Positions 1 through 10,466 are shown, counted from the stretch's first letter. The stretch is 64,000 nucleotides of DNA from Microcystis elabens FACHB-917 (GCF_014698445.1 NZ_JACJSZ010000005.1:62001-126000), one strand, 5' to 3'. Numbers and translations: made by a program. Notes: generated from the letters alone by a model not told the origin.

Positions 1-95
1 TCGGCGGCGACCGCCGGATCCGCCAACTGGCGCTCCAGCGTATGGAAGGTTCGGCAGGCGGTGTCCAGCCGGGATTGCAGCAACTCGGAATCCAT
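1..95 (-). CDS. prfA: Peptide chain release factor 1, N-terminal fragment (cut by window edge)
   Basis: RF1 ends translation at UAA and UAG. Only the first 31 codons lie in the window, starting MDSELLQSRLDTACRTFHTL, which resembles the N-terminal helix of bacterial RF1. It is the last visible gene of the leftward ribosomal superoperon, 93 nt after rpmE, a position prfA often takes in cyanobacteria. The identification rests on a short stretch plus this neighbourhood. The 96-188 gap holds a 7-bp GGCCGGG/CCCGGCC stem (118-142). Confidence 0.8.
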   Translation of the reverse strand, partial: MDSELLQSRLDTACRTFHTLERQLADPAVAA

Positions 96-188
96 GGGAG
101 GCCCCTGCGACACAAGAGGCCGGGCGCGTCATGCACCCGGCCGTGGCAGCCCCGGACCCTCCAGGGGGCCGGCGAGCCGGGCGAAACC

Positions 189-494
189 TCAGGCTTCGGC
201 GGCCGCTGGTGCTTCTTCGGCGGTGGCGGCAGGCTCAGGGGTTTTGACGGCCTTGGTGGCCTTTTTGGTACCCGAGGCGGAGTCGGCGCTGCCCATGCCG
301 TACTTGCGCATGAAGCGGTCGACCCGGCCCTCGGTATCGAGGATCTTCTGAGTCCCCGTGTAGAAGGGGTGGTTGCCGCTCCACACGTCGACCGTGATCT
401 CCGGCTGAGTGGAGCCGGTGGTCATCACCACCTCCCCGTTGCAGATCACCTTGGCGTCCGGATACCAGGTGGGATGGATGTCGGCTTTCGGCAT
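189..494 (-). CDS. rpmE: 50S ribosomal protein L31
   Basis: L31 binds the large subunit near the central protuberance. The 101-residue protein starts MPKADIHPTWYPDAKVICNG and keeps the conserved WSGNHPFYTG segment. It has only one Cys in the N-terminal half, so it is the zinc-free (C-minus) type. It is longer than a typical 70-80 residue L31 because of a Lys/Ala/Pro/Glu-rich tail (about residues 75-101). It follows rpsI by 8 nt, as expected in one operon. Confidence 0.95.
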   Translation of the reverse strand: MPKADIHPTWYPDAKVICNGEVVMTTGSTQPEITVDVWSGNHPFYTGTQKILDTEGRVDRFMRKYGMGSADSASGTKKATKAVKTPEPAATAEEAPAAAEA

Positions 495-502
495 GACGGG
501 AA

Positions 503-910
503 TCAGCGCTTGGAGAACTGGGGAGCCTTGCGGGCTTTCTTGAGGCCGTACTTGCGACGCTCCTTGGCCCGGGGATCGCGGCTCAGGTGGCCCTCGATCT
601 TGAGCGGCTTGCGGTTGTCGGGAGACAGATCGCAGAGGGCGCGGGCCGCACCCTGCTTGATGGCATCGGCCTGGCCGGTGAGGCCGCCGCCACGCACGTT
701 GACGAGGAGGTCGTACTGGGCCTCCAGACCCAGGGTCTGCAGGGGAGCCTTGACCGCCGAGAGATAGACGGGGTTGTAGTTGAGGTAGTTGTCACCGGGG
801 CGGCCGTTGATGGTGACGCTGCCGCTGCCGGGAACCACCCGCACACGGGCGACGGCGGTCTTGCGGCGGCCTGTGCCCCAGTAGACGACGCGGTTGGAGG
901 TGCTGGTCAT
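503..910 (-). CDS. rpsI: 30S ribosomal protein S9
   Basis: S9 reaches the P-site tRNA through its basic C-terminal tail. This 135-residue protein has the family signature [19 protein letters not shown] and ends [12 protein letters not shown], the Lys/Arg tail that contacts the anticodon stem. Its start codon overlaps the rplM stop by 4 nt (ATGA), so the L13-S9 pair is probably translationally coupled. Confidence 0.97.
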   Translation of the reverse strand: MTSTSNRVVYWGTGRRKTAVARVRVVPGSGSVTINGRPGDNYLNYNPVYLSAVKAPLQTLGLEAQYDLLVNVRGGGLTGQADAIKQGAARALCDLSPDNRKPLKIEGHLSRDPRAKERRKYGLKKARKAPQFSKR

Positions 911-1359
911 TGGGCGGCGGCGGCGGGATCGAGGGCGAGGGGCAGGGGCTGCTGGGCGGCGTGGGGATGCTCGGCCCCCTTGTAAACCTTCAGCTTGCGG
1001 AACAGCTGGCGTCCCAGGGCATTGTGGGGAAGCATGCCCTTGATGGCCTTCTCGATGATCCGCTCGGGCAGGCGTGCCTGCAGGTGCTCGAAGGTTTCGG
1101 TCTTCATGCCGCCGGGGCGGCCGGAGTGGCGGCGGTAGATCTTTTGGGTGGCCTTGTTGCCGCTGACGCGCACCTTGTCGGCGTTGATCACCACCACGAA
1201 GTCACCCGTGTCGAGGTGGGGGGTGAAGGTGGGCTTGTTCTTGCCCCGCAGCACCTGCGCCACTTCGCTGGCGAGTCGGCCGAGGGTCTGGTCCGCTGCG
1301 TCGACCAGGTACCACTGGCGCTCGAGCGAATCGATGGGGGGTGGGGTTGTCTTGTTCAT
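907..1359 (-). CDS. rplM: 50S ribosomal protein L13
   Basis: L13 is an early-assembling large-subunit protein. The frame is open far upstream, but the family match starts at the ATG at 1359 ([20 protein letters not shown]), giving 150 residues, the usual length. The conserved core includes [14 protein letters not shown] and the [10 protein letters not shown] segment. It is followed by rpsI with a 4-nt overlap and lies 146 nt downstream of truA. Confidence 0.97.
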   Translation of the reverse strand: MNKTTPPPIDSLERQWYLVDAADQTLGRLASEVAQVLRGKNKPTFTPHLDTGDFVVVINADKVRVSGNKATQKIYRRHSGRPGGMKTETFEHLQARLPERIIEKAIKGMLPHNALGRQLFRKLKVYKGAEHPHAAQQPLPLALDPAAAAQ

Positions 1360-1505
1360 CGCGCCGGCGGGCCGGTTTGGGGTGAGCCCATCGCAGCAGG
1401 ATGGGTCGGGACAGGGAGATTCGACCCTACCGTGTCGCCGGATCCGGAGAATTCGGAGAGGCATTTTCTGCCTGGTGCCGCCGGACGGGGCTCCCTGCAG
1501 GGTGC

Positions 1506-2414
1506 TCAACCGATCGGATCGCCGAGGAGAGGATCGTCGTAGGACGGATCGGCGGGAGGATCGTGCGATTCCAGTAGAAATCGCGGTTGACAATCATACC
1601 AGGCAGCCTCAGGGAAGATCCGCTGGGGGTAGCCCACCCGCAGCAGGCAGAGGCCCTGGGGCGGTGCGGCCTCCTTCACGGCGTGGCGGTCGCCGCTGCG
1701 CCAGCGGTGCAGAAACTCCTCGGCCGCCAGGCGCCCCTCCCCCACCGCCACCAGCTGGCCCATCAGCAGGCGCACCATGCCGTAGAGGAAGCCGCTGGCC
1801 TGCACCTCGGTGACCAGAAGATCGCCACGGCGCTCCACCAGGACCTCCTGGAGCGTGGTGCGGGCATGGGCGCGGCGGCTGCCCGCCCGCTGGAAGGCGG
1901 AGAAATCGTGCTCGCCCAGGAGGGCCTCCAGGCAACGGGCCATCCGCACCTCATTCAGGCGCCACTGGTAGCGGTGCCAGCTCCAGGGTTCCAGGAACAG
2001 GTTGGGGGCGCGGCCGTTGTGGATCGTGTAGCGATAGCGCCGGTAGGTGGCACTGAAGCAGGCGTGCCAGTCGCCGGGCACCTCGGTGGCCGCCCGCACG
2101 CGGACCGTGGACGGAAGGCGGCCGTTGAGGGCCTTGGCCCAGCGGGGCACAGGGATGGGGCCGACGGCATCGAAGTGCACCACCTGGGCGGCGGCATGGA
2201 CGCCGGTGTCGGTGCGCCCGGCGGCCACAGCCCGGGCCGGTCGGTGCGGGTCGAGGCCCGCGATGGCGGCCTCCAGCGTCTCCTGGACACTGCTGTGGTG
2301 GGCCTGCCGCTGCCAGCCGTGGAAGGCGGCGCCGTCGTACTGCAGCGCGAGGGCGATCCGTTTCAGACCAGTGCGTTCAGACCAGTTCGATGATGGCCAT
2401 CTCGGCGTTGTCAC
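1506..2414 (-). CDS. truA: tRNA pseudouridine(38-40) synthase TruA
   Basis: TruA isomerises uridines 38-40 in the tRNA anticodon arm. The catalytic motif [11 protein letters not shown], which contains the nucleophilic Asp, is present, as is the N-terminal [15 protein letters not shown] stretch typical of the family. No ATG lies near the conserved start. In-frame GTG codons occur at 2414 (302 residues, used here) and 2453 (315 residues). Both lie inside the end of rplQ, so the two genes overlap and are probably coupled. The exact start is uncertain. Confidence 0.93.
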   Translation of the reverse strand: MTTPRWPSSNWSERTGLKRIALALQYDGAAFHGWQRQAHHSSVQETLEAAIAGLDPHRPARAVAAGRTDTGVHAAAQVVHFDAVGPIPVPRWAKALNGRLPSTVRVRAATEVPGDWHACFSATYRRYRYTIHNGRAPNLFLEPWSWHRYQWRLNEVRMARCLEALLGEHDFSAFQRAGSRRAHARTTLQEVLVERRGDLLVTEVQASGFLYGMVRLLMGQLVAVGEGRLAAEEFLHRWRSGDRHAVKEAAPPQGLCLLRVGYPQRIFPEAAWYDCQPRFLLESHDPPADPSYDDPLLGDPIG

Positions 2415-2727
2415 CGCGGCGGCGCACCGTCCGGATGATGCGGGTGTAGCCACCCTGGCGGTCGCCGTAGCGGTCCTGGGCCTTGGCGAACAGGGAGTGC
2501 ACGAGCTGCTTGTCGTAGATGTAGCCGATGGCGCGGCGGCGGGCGGCGAGGGTGCCGTCCTTGGCCAGGGTGATCATGCGCTCGGCCTCGTCACGCAGCG
2601 CCTTGGCCCGGGCCTTGGTGGTGGTGACCCGGCCTTCACGGATGAGCTGGGTGGTGAGGCCACGCAGCATGGCCTTGCGTTGGTCGGCGGGGCGTCCCAG
2701 CAGGGGGACTCGGCACTGGTGTCGCAT
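2377..2727 (-). CDS. rplQ: 50S ribosomal protein L17
   Basis: L17 lies near the peptide exit tunnel. The 116-residue protein begins [20 protein letters not shown], the standard L17 N-terminus, and has the [19 protein letters not shown]-like central helix in the form [19 protein letters not shown]. It is 47 nt downstream of rpoA, the invariant bacterial arrangement, and its 3' end overlaps truA. Confidence 0.97.
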   Translation of the reverse strand: MRHQCRVPLLGRPADQRKAMLRGLTTQLIREGRVTTTKARAKALRDEAERMITLAKDGTLAARRRAIGYIYDKQLVHSLFAKAQDRYGDRQGGYTRIIRTVRRRGDNAEMAIIELV

Positions 2728-2774
2728 GGTGGGGACGGGGCGGGTGGCGAAACGGGGAAGGGGGAAACCGCCCT

Positions 2775-3713
2775 TCAGCCGCTGGTGCGGCTCTGGGGCA
2801 GGGAGATGCCGATCCTCTCGAGGGCCTCGATCACCTCATCGGCGGACTTGGAACCGAAGTTCTTGATCTCCAGCAGGTCTTCGTAGCTGAAGCCCATGAG
2901 GTCGGAGACGGAGTTGACCTGGGCGCGCTTGAGGCAGTTGTAGGCGCGCACGGAGAGGTTCAGCTCCTCCAGGGGGATCTGGGCCTCGGCCGAGGGCTCG
3001 GGCTCCAGGCCGGGCTCCTCGGTCATGGTGAGGGTGGCCAGGGGCTGGAACAGGGTGATGAGCTGGTTGGCCGCCTGGGCCATGGCGTCGTCAGGGGTGA
3101 CGCTGCCGTTGGTCTCGATCGTGATGCGCAGGCGCTCGTGGGCCGAACCGCCTTCACCGACCGCGGTCTCCTCGACGGTGTAGTTGACCCGCCGGACGGG
3201 CATGAACACCGCGTCGATCTGCAGCAGGTCGATGGCGGAGGTGTCTTCGTTGTGGCGATCCACCGGCCGGTAACCCACGCCCCGCTCGACATGCACCTCC
3301 ATCTCCAGGCTGTGGCCTTCGGCCACGGTGGCGATCTCGCGGTCGCCGTCGATGACCTGCACCTGGGGGGAGAACTGCAGATCGGAGGCGGTGACCCTGG
3401 CCGGACCGTTCACCTTCAGCCGGCCGATCTCCAGGTCGCGGCTGCGGCTGTTGACCGGCACCGACTTGCAGTTGAGCAGGATGTCGAGGACGTCCTCGCG
3501 CACCCCGGGCACCGTGGCGTACTCGTGGTTGACCCCGGAGAGACGCACCGCCGTGATGGCGCTTCCCTCGAGACCGCCGAGGAGCACCCGGCGCAGGGCG
3601 TTGCCGAGGGTGGTCGCCTGGCCCCGGTCCAGGGGGCCGATCTGGAAGACGCCCGTCTGGGAACGGTCGTCGGCGACCTGGTGCTCAACCCTATCGATCT
3701 GGTAGTGCAACAC
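2775..3713 (-). CDS. rpoA: DNA-directed RNA polymerase alpha subunit
   Basis: Alpha dimerises to nucleate RNA polymerase assembly and contacts UP elements and activators. The 312-residue protein has the N-terminal dimerisation domain ([15 protein letters not shown] at about residues 32-46) and a C-terminal domain with [19 protein letters not shown], which carries the DNA- and activator-contacting residues. Length and order are normal. It sits between rpsK and rplQ. Confidence 0.98.
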   Translation of the reverse strand: MLHYQIDRVEHQVADDRSQTGVFQIGPLDRGQATTLGNALRRVLLGGLEGSAITAVRLSGVNHEYATVPGVREDVLDILLNCKSVPVNSRSRDLEIGRLKVNGPARVTASDLQFSPQVQVIDGDREIATVAEGHSLEMEVHVERGVGYRPVDRHNEDTSAIDLLQIDAVFMPVRRVNYTVEETAVGEGGSAHERLRITIETNGSVTPDDAMAQAANQLITLFQPLATLTMTEEPGLEPEPSAEAQIPLEELNLSVRAYNCLKRAQVNSVSDLMGFSYEDLLEIKNFGSKSADEVIEALERIGISLPQSRTSG

Positions 3714-3795
3714 GGTCTGTGGAGGTGAAAAGGGAACGGTGGCCGCGATGGCGGCCCGGGGAAGGGTGGAGGCAGGCCGGCGGCGCTCCGGCGGC

Positions 3796-4188
3796 TCAGA
3801 CCCGGCGGCGCTTGGCCCGGCGGCAGCCGTTGTGGGGCAGGGGGGTGACGTCGCGGATCAGGGTGATCTCGAGACCGGCCACCTGGAGGGCGCGGATGGC
3901 GGTTTCACGGCCGGAACCTGGGCCTCGCACCAGCACTTCGATCTGACGCATGCCCTGCTCGAGGGCCCGACGGGCGGCGGCCTCGGCGGCGGTCTGGGCG
4001 GCGAAGGGGGTGCCCTTGCGGGCTCCCTTGAAGCCGCTGGCGCCGGCGGACGACCAGCTCACCACCTCACCGGCGGTGTCGGTGATCGAGACGATCGTGT
4101 TGTTGAAGGTGCTCTGGATGTGCGCGACCCCATTGGGCACGTTGCGCTTGGCCTTCTTGGGGCCGGTCTTCTTGGCTGGTTTGGCCAT
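3796..4188 (-). CDS. rpsK: 30S ribosomal protein S11
   Basis: S11 forms part of the platform of the small subunit. The 130-residue protein has a Lys-rich N-terminus ([16 protein letters not shown]), the [14 protein letters not shown] segment and the C-terminal [16 protein letters not shown], all diagnostic. A gap of 183 nt (4189-4371) separates it from rpsM. That gap is GC-rich and holds no convincing gene. Confidence 0.98.
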   Translation of the reverse strand: MAKPAKKTGPKKAKRNVPNGVAHIQSTFNNTIVSITDTAGEVVSWSSAGASGFKGARKGTPFAAQTAAEAAARRALEQGMRQIEVLVRGPGSGRETAIRALQVAGLEITLIRDVTPLPHNGCRRAKRRRV

Positions 4189-4371
4189 GGCGGTGGCTCC
4201 GCGGCTGCGGAGAGGTGATCGGAGGACTGGGGGGGAGCCCCGGTGACGACCTCCGGCAGGGGAGGGCGGCGGGGCTGGGGCCGGGAGCCCGGGAGCATGG
4301 AATTCCGCGAGGATCCCTGGGCCCTGGGGCAGTGCAGGCGGGGAGGGGGAACGGGCCCGGGGGCCCGGACC

Positions 4372-4737
4372 TCACTTCTTCTTGCCGGCGACGGTCTTGC
4401 GGGCGCCGCGGCGGGTGCGGGCGTTGGTGCGGGTGCGCTGGCCGCGCACGGGCAGGCCCATGCGGTGGCGGCGTCCCCGCAGGCAGCCGATGTCCTGGAG
4501 GCGCTTGAGGGCCATGCCCTCCTCGCGGCGCAGGTCACCCTCGAGGACGAAGGAATCGGCCGCGCCGCGCAGCTTCTGCACGTCACCGTCACTGAGGTCC
4601 TTCACCCTGATGTCGGGGTTGACCCCCGACTTGGCGAGGATCTTGCGGGCCCTGGTGAGCCCGATCCCGTACACGTAAGTGAGTGAGATCTCAACCCTCT
4701 TGTCACGAGGGATATCGACACCGGCGATCCGAGCCAC
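4372..4737 (-). CDS. rpsM: 30S ribosomal protein S13
   Basis: S13 in the small-subunit head forms bridges to L5/L31 and contacts P-site tRNA through its C-terminal tail. The 121-residue protein begins [20 protein letters not shown] and contains the [20 protein letters not shown] signature with a basic tail ending KKK. It lies between rpmJ and rpsK in the cyanobacterial order. Confidence 0.98.
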   Translation of the reverse strand: MARIAGVDIPRDKRVEISLTYVYGIGLTRARKILAKSGVNPDIRVKDLSDGDVQKLRGAADSFVLEGDLRREEGMALKRLQDIGCLRGRRHRMGLPVRGQRTRTNARTRRGARKTVAGKKK

Positions 4738-4803
4738 GTCAGGAAACGATCAGAGGGCAGAGGGGGAGGCGGCCGGAGGCGGCCGCTGTGAAGGCGTGAG
4801 GGG

Positions 4804-4917
4804 TCAACCCTGACGCTGCTTGTGCTTCGGGTTGGTGCAGATCACCATGACCCGGCCGTGGCGACGGATCACCCGGCACTTGTCGCACATCTTCTTGACT
4901 GAGGCACGCACCTTCAT
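4804..4917 (-). CDS. rpmJ: 50S ribosomal protein L36
   Basis: This 37-residue protein translates as [20 protein letters not shown] followed by a tail ending KHKQRQG. Cys11, Cys14, Cys27 and His32 form the zinc ribbon of the zinc-binding (C-plus) L36 type. It is placed between adk and rpsM. Some bacteria have infA between adk and rpmJ, but here only 43 nt separate them, so infA must lie elsewhere. Confidence 0.97.
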   Translation of the reverse strand: MKVRASVKKMCDKCRVIRRHGRVMVICTNPKHKQRQG

Positions 4918-4960
4918 GGGCGTTGTGCTCTCCGAATTTGCAAACAGCTACCCTATCACA

Positions 4961-5512
4961 TCACTCCGTCAAGCTGGCTACGATCCTCGCCTCAATCTCC
5001 TCGACCGTGCCCGAGGCCTCCACGCTGCAGAGCAGGCCCAGCTGGCGGTAGTGGTCGATCAGGGGGGCGGTCTGCTCCTGGTACACCACCAGGCGGTTGC
5101 GGATCACCGCTTCGTTGTCGTCGGCGCGGCCGCGGGTGAGCAGGCGCTGGATCAGCACCCCGTCCTCCAGCTCCAGCAGCAGCACCCGTTCGATGCGCTG
5201 GTCGAGCTCCGCCAGCAGGCCGTCGAGGGCCTCGGCCTGGGCGAGGTTGCGCGGGAAGCCATCGAGCAGCCAGCCGCCCGTGTGGCCCTCCAGGCGGCGG
5301 CGCACGATCGCCAGCACGAGCGCATCGCTCACCAGCTCGCCGCGGGCCATCACCGCCTCCGCTTCCTGGCCCAGGGCGGAGCCCGCCGTGACTTCCGCCC
5401 GCAGCAGTTCTCCGGTGGAGAGATGCAGCAGCTGGTGGCGTTCGGCCAGCAGCTCGGCCTGGGTGCCCTTGCCGGCGCCGGGGGGACCGAGGAAGAGGAG
5501 TCGCTGTTTCAT
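4961..5512 (-). CDS. adk: Adenylate kinase
   Basis: Adk interconverts ATP plus AMP with two ADP. The 183-residue protein has the P-loop GPPGAGKGT (residues 9-17), the AMP-binding LSTGELLRAE stretch and WLLDGFPRN. The lid is short (LLTRGRADDN), without the zinc-binding insertion of long adenylate kinases. The start MKQRLLFLG is chosen because the frame upstream is only a shadow of secY. It follows secY by 26 nt. Confidence 0.97.
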   Translation of the reverse strand: MKQRLLFLGPPGAGKGTQAELLAERHQLLHLSTGELLRAEVTAGSALGQEAEAVMARGELVSDALVLAIVRRRLEGHTGGWLLDGFPRNLAQAEALDGLLAELDQRIERVLLLELEDGVLIQRLLTRGRADDNEAVIRNRLVVYQEQTAPLIDHYRQLGLLCSVEASGTVEEIEARIVASLTE

Positions 5513-5538
5513 GGGGAGAGTCGACAGGGGGAAGGGGC

Positions 5539-6858
5539 CTACTGGCGGACCAGTCCTTCGTAGCGCTGGGAGATCACGTAGGTCTGGACCTGCTTGGCGG
5601 TGTCGATGGCCACGCCCACCAGGATCAGCAGGGAGGTGGCCCCGAGCCCCTGGAAGGTGCGCACCTGGGTGGCCCCCTCCACCGCCGAGGGGATGATGGC
5701 GATGGCGCCGAGGAACACGCCCCCCAGCAGGGTGAGCCGGTTGGACACCCCCGAGAGGTGGTCGGCCGTGGCCGAGCCGGGCCGGACCCCGGGGATGGCG
5801 ACGCCGGAGCGCTTCAGGTTGGTGGCGATGTCCACCGGGTTGACGGTGAGTGAGGCGTAGAAGAAGGCGAAGCCGCAGATCAGGGCGAAGTACACCAGGG
5901 CGTAGAGCCAGGGGGTGCTGCTGGTGGGATTGAGGTAGCCCGCCACCCGGATCAGCCAGGGGCTCTTGGTGAGGTTCGCGATGGTGAGGGGCAGGAACAC
6001 CACCGCCGAGGCGAAGATGATCGGCATCACGCCGCCGGCGTTGAGCTTCAGGGGCAGGTAGCTCTGGCGGGAGGCCAGGGTGCTGGCACCCCCCACCTGT
6101 CGCTTGGCGCTGACGATCGGAATGCGGCGGCTGCCTTCCTGCAGGAAGATGATGCCCACGATCGTCACCAGGAAGACCAGCACCAGCACGACGATGCCGC
6201 CCACGGTGGCTCGGTCGCCGCTCTGGGCCAGCTGGATGGTGGAGCCGAGGGCCTTGGGCAGGGTGGCGACGATGTTGATGAAGATCACCAGCGAGGCCCC
6301 CTGGCCGATGCCCCGCTCGGTGATCACCTCGCTGATCCACATCACCACCATCGATCCGGTCACCAGGGCCAGGCTCGTCTGGACGACGAACAGCCAGTCC
6401 GGCAGGCCCGGCAGGGCGTACTGCCGCAGGATCAGGGCGAAGACGATGCTCTGGAGGATGCCCCAGCCCAGGGCCACGTAGCGGGTGATCTGGGCCAGCT
6501 TGCGGCGCCCGGCCTCCCCCTCGTTCTTCTGCAGCTCCTCGAGCTGGGGCAGGGCTGCCGTCATCAGCTGGATGATGATCGAGGCGTTGATGAAGGGCAG
6601 GATCCCCAGGGCGAAGACCCCCAGGGTGGAGAGGCCGCCGCCGGTGAAGATGTCGAGGAAGCCGATCAGCTGGCCCCCCTGGCGGATGAAGTCCTGGAAG
6701 GCGACCCGGTCGATGCCGGGCACCGGGATGTAGATGCCGAGTCGCACCAGCAGCAGCAGGCCCAGGGTGGTGAGCACCCGGTCCCGCAGGCCCTTCGACT
6801 GGACCAGCTGGACGAGGATTTCAGCGGCGCTCGGATTGCGCCCCCGGCTGAGGAGCAT
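5539..6858 (-). CDS. secY: Preprotein translocase subunit SecY
   Basis: SecY is the channel of the Sec translocon in the plasma and thylakoid membranes. The 439-residue protein has about ten hydrophobic segments, the first containing LLLLVRLGIYIPVPGID, and the conserved TERGIGQGASLVIFINI region and a C-terminal YEGLVRQ. It lies between rplO and adk as in other spc operons. Length is normal for cyanobacteria. Confidence 0.98.
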   Translation of the reverse strand: MLLSRGRNPSAAEILVQLVQSKGLRDRVLTTLGLLLLVRLGIYIPVPGIDRVAFQDFIRQGGQLIGFLDIFTGGGLSTLGVFALGILPFINASIIIQLMTAALPQLEELQKNEGEAGRRKLAQITRYVALGWGILQSIVFALILRQYALPGLPDWLFVVQTSLALVTGSMVVMWISEVITERGIGQGASLVIFINIVATLPKALGSTIQLAQSGDRATVGGIVVLVLVFLVTIVGIIFLQEGSRRIPIVSAKRQVGGASTLASRQSYLPLKLNAGGVMPIIFASAVVFLPLTIANLTKSPWLIRVAGYLNPTSSTPWLYALVYFALICGFAFFYASLTVNPVDIATNLKRSGVAIPGVRPGSATADHLSGVSNRLTLLGGVFLGAIAIIPSAVEGATQVRTFQGLGATSLLILVGVAIDTAKQVQTYVISQRYEGLVRQ

Positions 6859-6965
6859 GGCGATGTCGGGAGTGGGGGATACGGGTCACTACGACCGGAG
6901 CCGCCTGCCGCAGCACAAGGCTACGGGCAGGCGGCTCGCGGCTGGGGGCGGGGCGGGGCCCGGCC

Positions 6966-7421
6966 TCAGTCGATGATCTCGCACGTGCCGCCGGCGGCTT
7001 CGATCTTGGCGCGGGCCGAAGCGGTGAAGGCGGCGGCCTGGACCGTCAGTTTCACCGTCAGTTCGCCGTTGCCGAGCACCTTCAGCGGGTAGCGGGGGCT
7101 GGTGACCAGACCCGCCTGCTCGAGGGACTCCAGGTTCACCGTGCTGCCGGCCTTCAGCTCACCCAGCCGCGACACGTTGATGACGGTGTAGTGGGTGGGG
7201 TTGATGACCGGGAAGTGCTTGAGCTTGGGGATCCGGCGGTAGAGGGGCATCTGGCCGCCCTCGAAACCGGGGCGGGTGGGCCGGCCGGAGCGGGACTTCT
7301 GGCCGCGCATGCCGAAGCCGCAGCTGGCGCCCTGGCCGGCGGCGATGCCGCGCCCCTTGCGCAGCTTGCGCCGGCGCGAGCCCTTCTGGGGCTGGAGACT
7401 GTTGAGAGAGAAGGACGTCAT
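6966..7421 (-). CDS. rplO: 50S ribosomal protein L15
   Basis: L15 is a late-assembly protein that binds 23S rRNA with a long basic extension. The 151-residue protein starts [20 protein letters not shown] and contains [20 protein letters not shown], the Gly/Lys/Arg-rich L15 signature. The ATG at 7421 is chosen because the frame upstream overlaps rpsE. The gap to rpsE is 8 nt. Between rplO and secY there are 107 nt of non-coding sequence. Confidence 0.97.
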   Translation of the reverse strand: MTSFSLNSLQPQKGSRRRKLRKGRGIAAGQGASCGFGMRGQKSRSGRPTRPGFEGGQMPLYRRIPKLKHFPVINPTHYTVINVSRLGELKAGSTVNLESLEQAGLVTSPRYPLKVLGNGELTVKLTVQAAAFTASARAKIEAAGGTCEIID

Positions 7422-7429
7422 GGCGGGCC

Positions 7430-8086
7430 TCAGGAGTAGATCTGCTCGAGGGAGATGCCCCGCTCCTTGGCGGTCTCCTTGTGGGTGCGCAGGCCCTCGA
7501 GGGCCTGCATGGCGGCGCGGGCGTTGTTGAGCGGGGTCTTGGAGCCCAGCCGTTTCGCCAGCACGTTCTTGATGCCGGCCAGCTCGAGCACGGTGCGGAT
7601 CGAACCGCCCGCGATCACCCCGGTACCGGGGGCGGCCGGCCGGATCAGCACGCTGGCGGCGCCGTCGCGGCCGTTGCTGAGGGTGGGGATCGAACTGGTC
7701 CGGGTGAGGGGCACCTTGACCAGATGCTTCTTGCCGTCGGCCACTCCCTTGCGGACGGCGCCGATGACATCGCCGGCCTTGCCAACGCCCACGCCCACCT
7801 GGCCGCGTTCGTTGCCGACGACGACGATGGCCCGGAAGCTCATCTTCTTGCCGCCCTTGACGGTCTTGGAGACGCGGCGGATCTGAACCACCCGCTCCTG
7901 CCATTCGGAGTCGCGTTCCTGGCCGCGGCGGTTGTCGCGGCCGCGGCCGCCGCCGCGGCGGTCACCCTTGGCATCGCCCCGGCCACCGCCTCCCCGGCGC
8001 TGCTCCTGCTGGCCTTCGGCAGCGGCGGGGACGTCGGAGGCCGCAGGCACGGCGCCGGTCTGGATCTGGTCGTTGGTTTCGGTCAT
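7430..8086 (-). CDS. rpsE: 30S ribosomal protein S5
   Basis: S5 helps maintain decoding fidelity and mRNA helicase activity at the entry channel. The core starts near residue 65 ([20 protein letters not shown]) and contains [21 protein letters not shown]. The 218-residue protein carries a low-complexity N-terminal extension rich in Gly, Arg, Gln and Asp (about residues 20-60), longer than the E. coli form. rpmD, which follows rpsE in many bacteria, is absent. Confidence 0.97.
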   Translation of the reverse strand: MTETNDQIQTGAVPAASDVPAAAEGQQEQRRGGGGRGDAKGDRRGGGRGRDNRRGQERDSEWQERVVQIRRVSKTVKGGKKMSFRAIVVVGNERGQVGVGVGKAGDVIGAVRKGVADGKKHLVKVPLTRTSSIPTLSNGRDGAASVLIRPAAPGTGVIAGGSIRTVLELAGIKNVLAKRLGSKTPLNNARAAMQALEGLRTHKETAKERGISLEQIYS

Positions 8087-8100
8087 GGTGAGAGCAGGGA

Positions 8101-8466
8101 TCAGAACTGAAGGCCCGCTTCCCGGGCGGCGTCAGCAAGGGCCTTGACCCTGCCGTGGTACAGGTTGCCGCCGCGATCGAAGACCACCTGCTGGATGCCC
8201 TTGGCGAGGGCGCGCTGGGCGACGAGCTGGCCCACCGCGATGGAGGCCTCGCAGTTGGCGCCCGCCGTGACGCTGGTGCGCAGGTCCTTGTCGAGGGTGG
8301 ACGCGGCACAGAGGGTGTTCTGGGCGTCGTCGTCGATGACCTGGGCGTAGATGTGGTTGTTGGAGCGGAACACGGCCAGCCTGGGACGCTCGGCGGTGCC
8401 GGAGAGCAGACGACGCAGGCGGCGGTGACGCTTCTGGGTCTGCTGTTTGCGGGAGAGGGTAGACAT
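8101..8466 (-). CDS. rplR: 50S ribosomal protein L18
   Basis: L18 binds 5S rRNA in the central protuberance. The 121-residue protein has the basic N-terminus [20 protein letters not shown], then [20 protein letters not shown] and a C-terminal [20 protein letters not shown], all diagnostic. It lies 32 nt after rplF and 14 nt before rpsE. Confidence 0.97.
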   Translation of the reverse strand: MSTLSRKQQTQKRHRRLRRLLSGTAERPRLAVFRSNNHIYAQVIDDDAQNTLCAASTLDKDLRTSVTAGANCEASIAVGQLVAQRALAKGIQQVVFDRGGNLYHGRVKALADAAREAGLQF

Positions 8467-8498
8467 GGGGGATCAGACGGAAGACGCTCGAGCAGACC

Positions 8499-9038
8499 TC
8501 ATTTCTTGCCGGTCTTGCCGGCCTTGCGCAGAATCCGCTCACCTTCGTACTTGATGCCCTTGCCCTTGTAGGGCTCGGGCGGACGGATGCCGCGGATCTT
8601 GGCCGCCTCGTTGCCCACCAGCTCCTTGTCGGGGCCGGAGACGAAGACCGAGGTGTTGTTCTCGACCGAGAAGGTGACCCCCTCGGGAGGAACCATCTCC
8701 ACCGGGTGGCTGTAGCCGGCGCTGACCACCAGTTTGCGGCCCTGGACCTGGGCGCGGTAGCCCACGCCGACGATCTCGAGCTTGCGGGTGAAGCCCTGGC
8801 TGACCCCTTCGACCATGTTGGCGACGAGGGTGCGGCTGAGGCCGTGGCGCTCCCGGGAGCGGCGGTGGTTGCTGGTGGGACTGACCAGCAGGGTGCCGCC
8901 TTCCTGGCTGACGCTGACGCCCTCCGGGAGAACGCGGCTGAGTTCCCCCTTGGGACCCTTCACGGTGACCGAAAGGCCGTCGAGGCTGACGGTCACCTTG
9001 TCGGGGATGGGGATCGGGGCTTTACCGATACGAGACAT
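8499..9038 (-). CDS. rplF: 50S ribosomal protein L6
   Basis: L6 lies at the base of the L7/L12 stalk near the elongation-factor site. The 179-residue protein starts [20 protein letters not shown] and has the C-terminal [19 protein letters not shown]-like signature ([18 protein letters not shown]). The first 25 codons of the longer open frame lie upstream of this ATG and match no L6, so the start is set at 9038. Confidence 0.97.
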   Translation of the reverse strand: MSRIGKAPIPIPDKVTVSLDGLSVTVKGPKGELSRVLPEGVSVSQEGGTLLVSPTSNHRRSRERHGLSRTLVANMVEGVSQGFTRKLEIVGVGYRAQVQGRKLVVSAGYSHPVEMVPPEGVTFSVENNTSVFVSGPDKELVGNEAAKIRGIRPPEPYKGKGIKYEGERILRKAGKTGKK

Positions 9039-9054
9039 GGAACAACTCCTGGGA

Positions 9055-9456
9055 TCAGTAGACGTAGCAGAGCACTTCGCCGCCGACGCCCTGCTTGCGG
9101 GCATCACGGTCACTCATCACACCCTTGGAGGTGGAGATGATCGCCACGCCGAGGCCGCCGAGAACCTTGGGCAGCTGGCGGGTGTTCTTGTAGATGCGCA
9201 GGCCGGGCTTGCTCACCCGCTGCACGGAGCGGATGGTGGGCTGGCGGTGCTTGCCGCTGTACTTCAGCTCCAGCACCAGGTGGCGCTGCACGCCTTCGCC
9301 TTCCTCGGCGACGGCGCCGATGAAGCCTTCCTGCTGCAGGACGCTGGCGATGCTTCGGGAGAGCCGGGAGGCAGGAATCCTGGTGCGCTCGTGGCGCTTC
9401 TCACTCGCGTTGCGAAGGCGGGTGAGCATGTCTGAGATCGGGTCGTGGTTGGCCAT
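9055..9456 (-). CDS. rpsH: 30S ribosomal protein S8
   Basis: S8 is a primary 16S rRNA binder. The 133-residue protein begins [20 protein letters not shown] and contains the C-terminal [20 protein letters not shown] motif followed by EVLCYVY. rpsN (S14), which sits between rplE and rpsH in E. coli, is missing here, as is normal for cyanobacteria. Confidence 0.97.
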   Translation of the reverse strand: MANHDPISDMLTRLRNASEKRHERTRIPASRLSRSIASVLQQEGFIGAVAEEGEGVQRHLVLELKYSGKHRQPTIRSVQRVSKPGLRIYKNTRQLPKVLGGLGVAIISTSKGVMSDRDARKQGVGGEVLCYVY

Positions 9457-9476
9457 GGTCGTGTCCGGAAGGGGGC

Positions 9477-10016
9477 TCAGGTATTGCGGAACGGCATTCC
9501 CATTTCGCGGAGGAGGGCCCGGCCCTCTTCGTCGTTACGGGCGTTGGTCACGATCGTGACGTCCATCCCCCGGATGGCATCGATCTTGTCGAAGGAGATC
9601 TCGGGGAAGATGATCTGCTCCCGGATCCCCAGGGTGTAGTTGCCCCGGCCGTCGAAGCTCTTGGGGCTGACGCCGCGGAAGTCGCGGATGCGCGGCAGCG
9701 CCAGGTGGATGAGACGCTCCAGGAAGGCATACATCCGCTCACCCCGCAGGGTGACGGCCACGCCGATCGGCATGCCCTGGCGGATCTTGAAGCCGGCGAT
9801 GGCCTTCTTGGCGCGGGTCACCACCACCTTCTGACCGGTGATGGTGGCCAGCTCGGCGATCGAGGCCTCGAGGGCCTTGGCGTTCTGGGCGGCTTCACCG
9901 AGGCCCCGGTTGACGGTGACCTTGACCACCTTGGGGACCTCGTGGACGTTGGAGAGGTTGAGATCCTTCAGCAGCTTGGGCTGGATCGTCTCCCGGTAGC
10001 GCTGTTTGAGTGACAT
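9477..10016 (-). CDS. rplE: 50S ribosomal protein L5
   Basis: L5 binds 5S rRNA and contacts P-site tRNA. The 179-residue protein starts [20 protein letters not shown] and contains [20 protein letters not shown] and a C-terminal [20 protein letters not shown], both diagnostic. It is 92 nt downstream of rplX; that gap is G-rich with no gene. Confidence 0.97.
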   Translation of the reverse strand: MSLKQRYRETIQPKLLKDLNLSNVHEVPKVVKVTVNRGLGEAAQNAKALEASIAELATITGQKVVVTRAKKAIAGFKIRQGMPIGVAVTLRGERMYAFLERLIHLALPRIRDFRGVSPKSFDGRGNYTLGIREQIIFPEISFDKIDAIRGMDVTIVTNARNDEEGRALLREMGMPFRNT

Positions 10017-10108
10017 GACGGGGGGATGGGGGGGCGCTTCTGGACGTGGTCAGAAGGCGGACGGGGGAGGGAGGCAGGAACGGGGAACGGGGCAGGTGTT
10101 CGGGGCGG

Positions 10109-10465
10109 TCAGTCGAGCAGTTCCCCGGTCTTCTTGAGGCGACGCTTCTTGCTGCCGTCCTCCTGCACGACGATCTCCACCCGGCTGGCCACCTTGCTGG
10201 CGGTGGAGTACAGCATCACGTTGGAGGCGTGCAGGGAGGCCTCCTCGGTGACGATGCGGCCGGTCTCGCCCTCCTGGGTGGGCTTGACGTGGCGGGTGCG
10301 CAGGTTGATGCCCTGCACCACGACACGGTTCTCATTGGGCAGGGTGCGCAGCACCTCGCCGGTCTTGCCCTTGTCCTTGCCGGCGATCACCTGGACGGTG
10401 TCGCCCTTGCGGATGCGCATCTTGATGCGCTGGACGGGCCGGGCCTTGGGGGTTGCGGTGGCCAT
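10109..10465 (-). CDS. rplX: 50S ribosomal protein L24
   Basis: L24 starts 50S assembly and has a KOW domain. In this 118-residue protein the KOW region is [20 protein letters not shown], followed by [20 protein letters not shown]. The start is 1 nt from the rplN stop, consistent with translational coupling. Confidence 0.97.
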   Translation of the reverse strand: MATATPKARPVQRIKMRIRKGDTVQVIAGKDKGKTGEVLRTLPNENRVVVQGINLRTRHVKPTQEGETGRIVTEEASLHASNVMLYSTASKVASRVEIVVQEDGSKKRRLKKTGELLD

Positions 10466-10466
10466 C